DNA from: Chalara sp. BL73
Lineage: Eukaryota > Ascomycota > Leotiomycetes > Helotiales
NCBI GenBank assembly: GCA_918026815.1
Contig: CAKJVC010000148.1
Span: forward strand, 868,001 to 932,000
Reading direction: 5' to 3'
DNA length: 64,000 nucleotides
The position numbers and the translations under genes were made by a program. The notes under the pieces are model-generated. The model was not told the DNA's origin. It searched no databases and worked only from the letters and a program-made list of their open reading frames with translations. Position 1 is the stretch's first letter, and each line of letters starts with the position of its first letter. Below are positions 57,760-64,000 of the stretch, piece after piece.

Positions 57760-59883
57760 ATGGATCCGAGAGACGCTAACGCAGAGCCGCAGCTTGAGCT
57801 TAACACGGTCAAGACTAATGATTCTGAAGTCGCTGTAGACAAAGCTGAAATCACCCCAACCTACGATACGAAGCAAACTAAAGCGCTTCTACGCAAGATC
57901 GATCGTCACTTGATCCCGTTCTTGTCGCTTCTCTACCTGCTTTCTTTCCTTGAGTGAGTCGCGTTGTTAACTTGAAAGTGGCCATTAACTAATGTAATTG
58001 AAAGTCGTACCAACATCGGCAATGCGAAGCTTTTTGGCTTGGAGAAGTCACTTGGACTTGTGGGAAATCAATACAACACAGCTTTATGTAAGTTTTAAAC
58101 AACGCCAATTTAGTAAATATGTCCTGGATTGATCGCTAATATTAGTTTTCCGTAGGTGTCTTCTGTAAGTCTCTAAGGTTAAAAGTCGAAAATTAATACT
58201 TATTGTTTATAGTCGTTACATATGTCCTTTTCGAAGTGCCTTCGAACATGTAAGCGCTGCCTTAATCTATTGCCTTCGTTGATGCTAACATTGGCAGGAT
58301 CCTGAAGAGATGGAGAGCAGTATGTTATCCAGATGCCAGCTACTATTTCCGTACCTAATAATTATTACAAGTCCATGTGGTTTCCAATTATCATGCTCGG
58401 ATGGGGCATAGTCATGACTCTCACCGGCCTCGTTAAAGATTTCAACGGACTTGTCATCGCCCGCGTGTTCCTAGGGATTACAGAATCTGGTCTTTTCCCC
58501 GTGAGTTTAGTTCGTGCATATCCCTTTCGCACCAGCTGACCACGTATTTCCACAGGGTGTCAACTACTATATCACTCTATGGTATTGTCGCCGCGAGTGT
58601 GCATTCCGCGCAGCAATCTTCTTCTCAGCGGCCACAGTTGCCGGCGCATTTGGTGGTCTACTTGCACGCGGGATCAACGAAATGAATGGCGTAGGAGGTA
58701 AGCCTGGATGGGCGTGGATATTCATCCTAGAAGGCCTCCTCACAGTGGGCGTTGCCATTGTTGCGTTCTGGGTCCTCGCCGACAGCCCCAAGACAGCAAC
58801 TTTCCTGAGCGAAGGTGAGGCGAAAGAAGTGCAGGCAAGATTGGCACATGACAACGAAGATCTGGCTGCTCACTATGACACGAAATTCATGTGGCATGCC
58901 TTTATGGATTGGAAAATTTGGATGCAATGCATGTCAGTATTACCACTCTGGAATGTTGGATCTAGGCTTGACTAAACACGATTTTGCAGCGCTTACCTGG
59001 GCATCCTAACCCCGCTCTATTCCTTTTCCCTCTTTTTACCATCTATTATTGCTGCTATGGGTTTCTCCGCAGCCACATCTCAATTGCTCACGGTGGTTTG
59101 TGACCCTACCTCCCGAATTTAAAGAAGATTTTAATGAATTTCCACAGCCTCCATACGTCCTAGGCTGTCTCTGCACAGTTTTAGGTGGATACTACAGCGA
59201 CAGGCTAGGAAAGCGCGGCTTGTATGAGCTCTGTATCCTGTATACTACCTCGACAAAGCAACTGATAGTTTTAGATTCCTCTTCGGCTTTTGTAGCCTAG
59301 CCATCATTGGCTACATTCTTCTCATCGCAACTAAAATACCAGGGGCTCAATATGTTGGAACATTTTTGGCTGCGTGTGGCGTGTAGGTCTGTCGGTCCTA
59401 AGTCTCACCATCTTGCTAAAATGCAATTAGATACCCAATGATTCCAATCATGGTGATGTGGAACGGCAATAATATAGGAGGCAGCGTCAAACGCGGCGTC
59501 GGCATCGCCATGCAGATCGGCTTTGGGAATTGTGGTGGAGTTATTGCCTCATTCATGTGAGTTTACTATCCCAACAAACCCACTTACTGGTAACTGATTT
59601 TATTCTTAGATATAGGAACCAGGATAAGCCTCGCTACTTTACTGGACATGGAACTATTCTTGCGTAAGTTTACATTCCCCCCAACCATTTTGTTACAGTA
59701 CTAATTGAACACAGTTTTCTGGGTTTAGCGTTAATCTTTATCGTCCTTCAGATGGTTTGCCTAACGCACATAAACAAGAAGCGGGATGAGGCGTACGGCT
59801 CTCCGGATGCCTATACTTCTGACATGAAACGTGCCGAGTCGGACCGTGGCAATGACGCGAGCTTCTTCCGTTACACAATTTAG
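57760..59883 (+). CDS. MFS transporter, Dal5/ACS-type, with 9-nt exon
   Basis: Membrane transporter of 494 aa in thirteen exons: 57760-57953, 58005-58087, 58156-58164, 58213-58249, 58298-58319, 58372-58500, 58556-58932, 58990-59092, 59148-59221, 59275-59382, 59431-59556, 59610-59663 and 59715-59883. Signatures: DRTNIGNAKLFGLEK, LFEVPSNMILKRW, GITESGLFPGVNYYITLWY and GGLLARGINEMNGVGG. The third exon has only nine bases and makes CVF|F, giving CVFFVTYVLFEVPSN across the splice. Substrate unknown; family covers organic anions and vitamins. The neighbour to the right is a secreted intradiol dioxygenase, so uptake of its aromatic breakdown products is conceivable. Confidence 0.9.
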
Positions 59884-60629
59884 AACAGCGATTGTAGGAC
59901 ACAGCGGTGCATTCTAGCTAGATCTCCAAATGCCTGAACTTTACAAATAGAGTGCAGTAGTCGTATATTAACTACTATTATGCTCCTACTCTCCGCAACC
60001 AGAGAAGCACTCTCGCTATCACAAAATTATAGAATAAAGATTTTTGGTATTACAGGTGCGCTTTTATAAACAAAATATACTATGTGCGAGCTTTTATAAA
60101 TTATTAAGTATATATCAAATTACTTTTCTACTAGCAGAGAGTAGTAGACAGTGCCAGTAGTTTCGAGGAGGGAAGCGAGCAAGCGGCTTGTAGAAAGTAG
60201 AACAAATACGGCCATGTGGCTTTCGAAAGGTATAGGGTAAAATATGATGAAAGTATTAAGGTACAGAAAGAAAAAAAAATATGAAGAACGGAATTACCAA
60301 ATCACCATGACTTCCTCTGCTAAACAGAACTCAGAGTCGTCTTTCGCTGCCAGAACGACCATGCATAAGAACGAAAGATTCACACAACACTCCACACGGA
60401 CAATCCGCCGGCAGTGCCCACCATCAGAAATAGAATAGCAGGGGGAGAATGCACAGTGCTCATAAGGGATGGAGGGGTATTTCGAGGACAAGGTCAAGTT
60501 TCATGCCCAAAACTCGATCACTATTGGAGCACTCTGATTAGTCCAGGGACTTGTGGGGTATTAAGCCCCACCTGTAGGGCTTAATAGACATCTATGGGAT
60601 GTGATTTTTGAAATAAACTAACCCCACTA
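59884..60629. other. Intergenic
   Basis: AT-rich spacer downstream of the transporter. No gene supported; a 64-codon frame near 60244 is probably chance. Confidence 0.4.
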
Positions 60630-60631
60630 TA

Positions 60632-60765
60632 CTTTTGTACAAGGCCAAATTATTAGCAGTGGCGTCTCTGTGGCGAGAACAAATGCTGTGCACTTATTAG
60701 AGGGTCTGGGATTGGCCCTTGACGAAGAGTTCTCCACTGCTAATAATTTTGGCCCTGTACAAAAG
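60632..60765. mobile_element. MITE with mariner-like ends (copy 2)
   Basis: A 134-bp element flanked by TA (60630-60631 and 60766-60767). The left end reads CTTTTGTACAAGGCCAAATT and the right end reversed CTTTTGTACAGGGCCAAAAT; both run on into ATTAGCAGTGG. An inner CTTGACGAAGAGTTCTCCAC is shared with copy 1, so both belong to one family or to related ones, though the outer end sequence differs. No coding capacity. Confidence 0.85.
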
Positions 60766-60767
60766 TA

Positions 60768-61087
60768 CACTCCGCTTAGCAGCAACGAATTATGAAGGGC
60801 AGGGGACCGGGATTCAAGCGATTCACCACTAGACGTCAAATTTACGCAATAAATATTCAACGGTGGTATGCTTTCATTTTGTACAGCGCATACTGTTATA
60901 TTGTACATGTGCATGTGTTTCCAAACGAGTGAAAATCCTAAACGAGTGACGAGACCAAAAGTCAAAGCAAGAGCAAAACCCAGAGACCTATATACAAATT
61001 TCTCTTCCCATATTCCTATTTCCTCAATCCGTTCCTTTCTTACGCCGCGCACTGAAATTGACTTCGCTTAAGGTATGGTGAGCCAAT
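60768..61087. other. Intergenic
   Basis: Short spacer between the MITE and the dioxygenase 3' end. Nothing notable. Confidence 0.4.
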
Positions 61088-62359
61088 TTAAGCTGTGCAT
61101 GAGTTAGCAGTGCTCGTTGACACAACAGAGCTAGAGGGGAGGGCGGCATCTTCACGGGAGGGAAAATTACCTGAAGGGAACCCTGTAGGAGCACTGCCTG
61201 ATGGTCCGCCTGATGGGCCACCTGATGGTGCGCTTCCACCACCGCTTCCACCGCTGCCAGAGTTCGAGTTGGCAACACCGCCGGATTCGTACTGTTGTCA
61301 TCGTTAGCCACAAGAAGGTGAAAATTGCATTGAGAGGGAATTTACCAAGTAGGCAGCAGGAGTCAAGGTTTGCTCGCTGGTGAGGTCGATGCCGAAAGCA
61401 ATCCAGCCGAAGATACCCTCCTCAACGGTGTCACCGAGGAAGCTATAGTTGATGACAGGATCGTGGCCGCTAGCAGCCTCAGTAGAAAGGATGGAGTCCT
61501 CAGCGTTGGTGGTAAGGGTTTGGGTGTTGGTGTTATAGGGGGCGACAAGCTCGACTTGGGAGATCAAATCCTGATCGTAGAACAGCTGTCCAACGTGGCT
61601 GGCATATCCACCAGCATAGGTACCATTCTCAAAGGTGGTACCGTTGAAGTGGGCAATGACATGGGTGTGAGTTGCACGGCCGGTGTAGTGACCTGGGAAG
61701 AGGGTAGAGAAGCTTGCAACTCCGTCAGAATCGGTAGGTTGGAGACCACGGAGGAAGGTGGTATCAAGGTTGGAGGTATCAGAGGAGTCGCCGTTGCCAC
61801 TGGCGACGATGCCAGAGTAGACGCCGGTGGAGTTGCAGTTCCAGATCTCAATGACTGCGTTGGTGACTGGATCGCAGGTAATCACATCGAGAACTTGGGT
61901 ATCGAGGATAAGTGAGACGCCCTCTTGACCATCGGTCAGATCATTGCGGACATACTCTCCCTCGACCCAGTAAGGGCCTTGGGTTACCTCAGGGGAGAGG
62001 AGGCAGGAGCTGTTGCTGGCGAAGAGAATAGATGCGGCAGTGTCGCTGGTGTAGTCGGTGGCCGATTCGTGGTCTGTAGCAAGAACAGTTGCGAGATCGC
62101 GGGCCTTCATGTATGGCTTATCGCCCGCAATGCTGCGCTTCTTTCTCGCCTGTTGAGCAGCTGCGGCACGTCGAGCAACAGCACGAGCCTCAATTCCACG
62201 AGCCTTCATTTTGGCGGCGCAGTGACTGAGATCACGCTTGGGTGCCTTTTGAATGTAAGCCGCGCGCTTTGCTGCCTCAGCGCGGTGGTCATGTCCAGGG
62301 TGAGCTGCGACATTGGATGCCAGCAGGGTGGCGGCGAGGAGGCTGGTGATAAGCTGCAT
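61088..62359 (-). CDS. Secreted intradiol ring-cleavage dioxygenase
   Basis: Extracellular Fe(III) dioxygenase-like protein of 405 aa, exons 61346-62359 and 61088-61291 (54-nt intron). The signal peptide is at residues 1-19 (MQLITSLLAATLLASNVAA) followed by HPGHDHR. The ring-cleavage fold shows the Tyr of TQGPYWVEGEYVRND, then FPGHYTGRATHTHVIAHF with Tyr and the His pair, the expected iron-ligand set. A C-terminal tail rich in Gly, Ser and Pro (NSGSGGSGGGSGGG) is typical of fungal secreted members. Family members open catechol rings of plant- or lignin-derived aromatics outside the cell. The last 70 bases could contain one more intron; the open reading is preferred. TATATA-type sequence lies near 62490. 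Confidence 0.92.
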
Positions 62360-64000
62360 CTTGATGAAAATTGGTCAAGCTGATAGGATGGAGATGGATA
62401 TGAATGAAAGGACGAAAAGATGAGATGAGAAACTGGAATGAGAGTGAAGGATGGGGTGAAGAAAAAAGACAGAGAGAGGTGCTGAGAGGAACATATATAC
62501 ATTTTGAAAGCATGCTGATAGACCGGCACATGCGTGTATGGGTATCTACAACGACTCTCCCAGCCCCATTTCCATCAGGATATCATGCAAAATGGCAAGC
62601 CAGGCAAGCACTGAGGCTCAATTTCTTCCCTTGCTTCACTCCCCTGAGTTGTTGAATGAGGAATAAGCTGTCGATGATTGGTGGTGGTGTCCACACAATG
62701 CAAGCGAAGGCTCAGAGGCCATCGGCATAAGACTACTAGCACGATTGGAATGACGTTTCTGCCAGTGTTCACAAGCGTGGCTTTCCTTTCCCCAGAGTCC
62801 AAAGAGACGCGTTATCCCATACTGAATGACCAATATGACCCATCTCATTGGACGCCCGCTCTACCGAGTGTACGCAGACTTGCGCTGAGCGGTGCAAAAC
62901 GAAACGTGGATCTACATCTTTAGATTGCCTTCTCAGATGAACCGATCGGAAAGTTGTTTTGTTCCTGGTTGTGAGACGACGCAGACGCGTAGGTCCTCGC
63001 TTAAGTGGAACTGCCAAGAGTTCTAGATGGGAAACGAGCATTATGGGGGACGTTTGAGCTTGTCAACGATAAATTAAGAGATTCTGGATGACGGCAGTTA
63101 CTATGAATAAAGGTGGCAATGCATGGACTGCCGTTTCGTGCTACGGTGAGAGTTCATCGCTTGGACCGAGGATGTTGACTGGAAAAACTTTGGTGGCTGA
63201 GACGTAGCATTGGCTACAAGGGAATTAGGGGTCAAGTGAAAATGCATTCAACCGAAAACAAGGCGCTCCGATCCACTCGATTATTTGATGTCTATGACAA
63301 AAATACCTGAATAAAGATCTCCCTGTCTAGGAGGAGTTAATGTCACCGCTCAGCCAGCCTCTGGGTTTGGGCAATCGGCTGACACGTGACAATTGGCTAA
63401 CAAGCCAAGCCATTTGACCCAGCTGTTCTAAAGGAGACTAGTGGCAATGGACCCACTCTATTCGTCAACATATAGTATTTAAACCCTTTATGCAAAGCTC
63501 TCCAAAGTTGAAAAGCTTGGTATTCTCGAATACCACTCTTTCTACCTTGCTCTGTGGAGCACTAGAATGTGATCGTGACAAGTACGACAGACGTACTAAA
63601 GTGGCTGCTGTGATATATGCTTTTATTAAGAACAAGATTGATCCCTTCTTGAACGAGTAAAGTGATTGAAATGATATGTTATTATATTATAGTGCTAAAC
63701 AGACACCACGGCAGCTTACACTTATAGATATATATGTATATTTGTGCGTATACATTCCAAGTGCAGGGGCATTACAAACATGTCTCATTAAACAAAGACC
63801 CAGTTTTTATACTTAGCCCCTGGACATCAACAACATTCCGTGCTCACACAACATACCCTAAGGGTCGCTCAATGTTCGCCTTAGCTTTTCTATCAATTCA
63901 GGTTCTCATCTGTCCTTGCTATCACACCATTTCCCACATTATGCAGTCCCAAGAGATTGAGTACGCGGCGTTACCAGTTGCAAAACATCCTCACAAATTC
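62360..64000. other. Dioxygenase promoter side and intergenic end
   Basis: About 1.6 kb to the window end. The left part should hold the dioxygenase promoter. No recognisable gene, RNA or repeat; small frames have no family likeness. Confidence 0.4.

Noticed and set aside
61370..61915. 181-codon frame opposite the dioxygenase
   Set aside because: Antisense shadow of a clearly recognised gene.

Overview
The window is nuclear DNA from a filamentous ascomycete, probably Pezizomycotina. Evidence: introns are mostly 46-75 nt with GT(A/G)AG-like donors, and most genes have several exons. The families are typical of these fungi: CTF1-like and C2H2/Zn2Cys6 regulators, DHA2 and Dal5-type MFS transporters, a LovC-like enoyl reductase, a secreted intradiol dioxygenase and a fungal P450. 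Exon borders were set by hand from splice sites, reading frame and family likeness; where I list exons, the joined length is a multiple of three. I saw no rRNA, tRNA or CRISPR. || Layout: 1-3.7 kb holds a partial phenylalanine ammonia-lyase (PAL) gene with an apparent frameshift and a decayed TPR gene. 4.5-7.7 kb has a divergent pair, an enoyl-reductase-like enzyme and a Gfo/Idh/MocA oxidoreductase. 8.4-13.2 kb has a CTF1-like regulator and an intronless carotenoid/stilbene-cleavage-type oxygenase. 13.8-14.9 kb is an aldo/keto reductase pseudogene. 15.1-21.1 kb is a housekeeping pair, aprataxin (Hnt3-like) and a DHX57-type DEAH helicase. || 21.6-36.5 kb is the most interesting block. It holds a DHA2 exporter, a SAM methyltransferase, an unrecognised intronless 478-aa protein, a 2-oxoglutarate/Fe(II) oxygenase, an acyl-CoA-ligase-like enzyme, a class-II DAHP synthase (entry to the shikimate pathway) and a C2H2+Zn2Cys6 regulator. 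I read this as a candidate aromatic-metabolite gene cluster with no PKS or NRPS. An intact 1.28-kb Tc1/mariner element lies just beyond the regulator, and two ~130-bp MITEs with related ends lie at 29.5 and 60.6 kb. || 38.2-42.6 kb is gene-poor. 42.6-49.6 kb holds a small secreted protein, a P450, a Dal5-type MFS and an SDR. 50.4-56 kb holds a membrane/coiled-coil protein, an SND2/TMEM208 homologue, a GlcNAc-PI de-N-acetylase (PIG-L) and a coiled-coil protein. 57.8-62.4 kb holds a second Dal5-type MFS, with a 9-nt exon, and a secreted intradiol dioxygenase. || Genes with one possible lesion are kept as CDS; those with several are called pseudogenes. Several enzymes touch aromatic or phenylpropanoid chemistry (DAHP synthase, PAL, CoA ligase, cleavage oxygenase, intradiol dioxygenase), but a shared pathway is inference.
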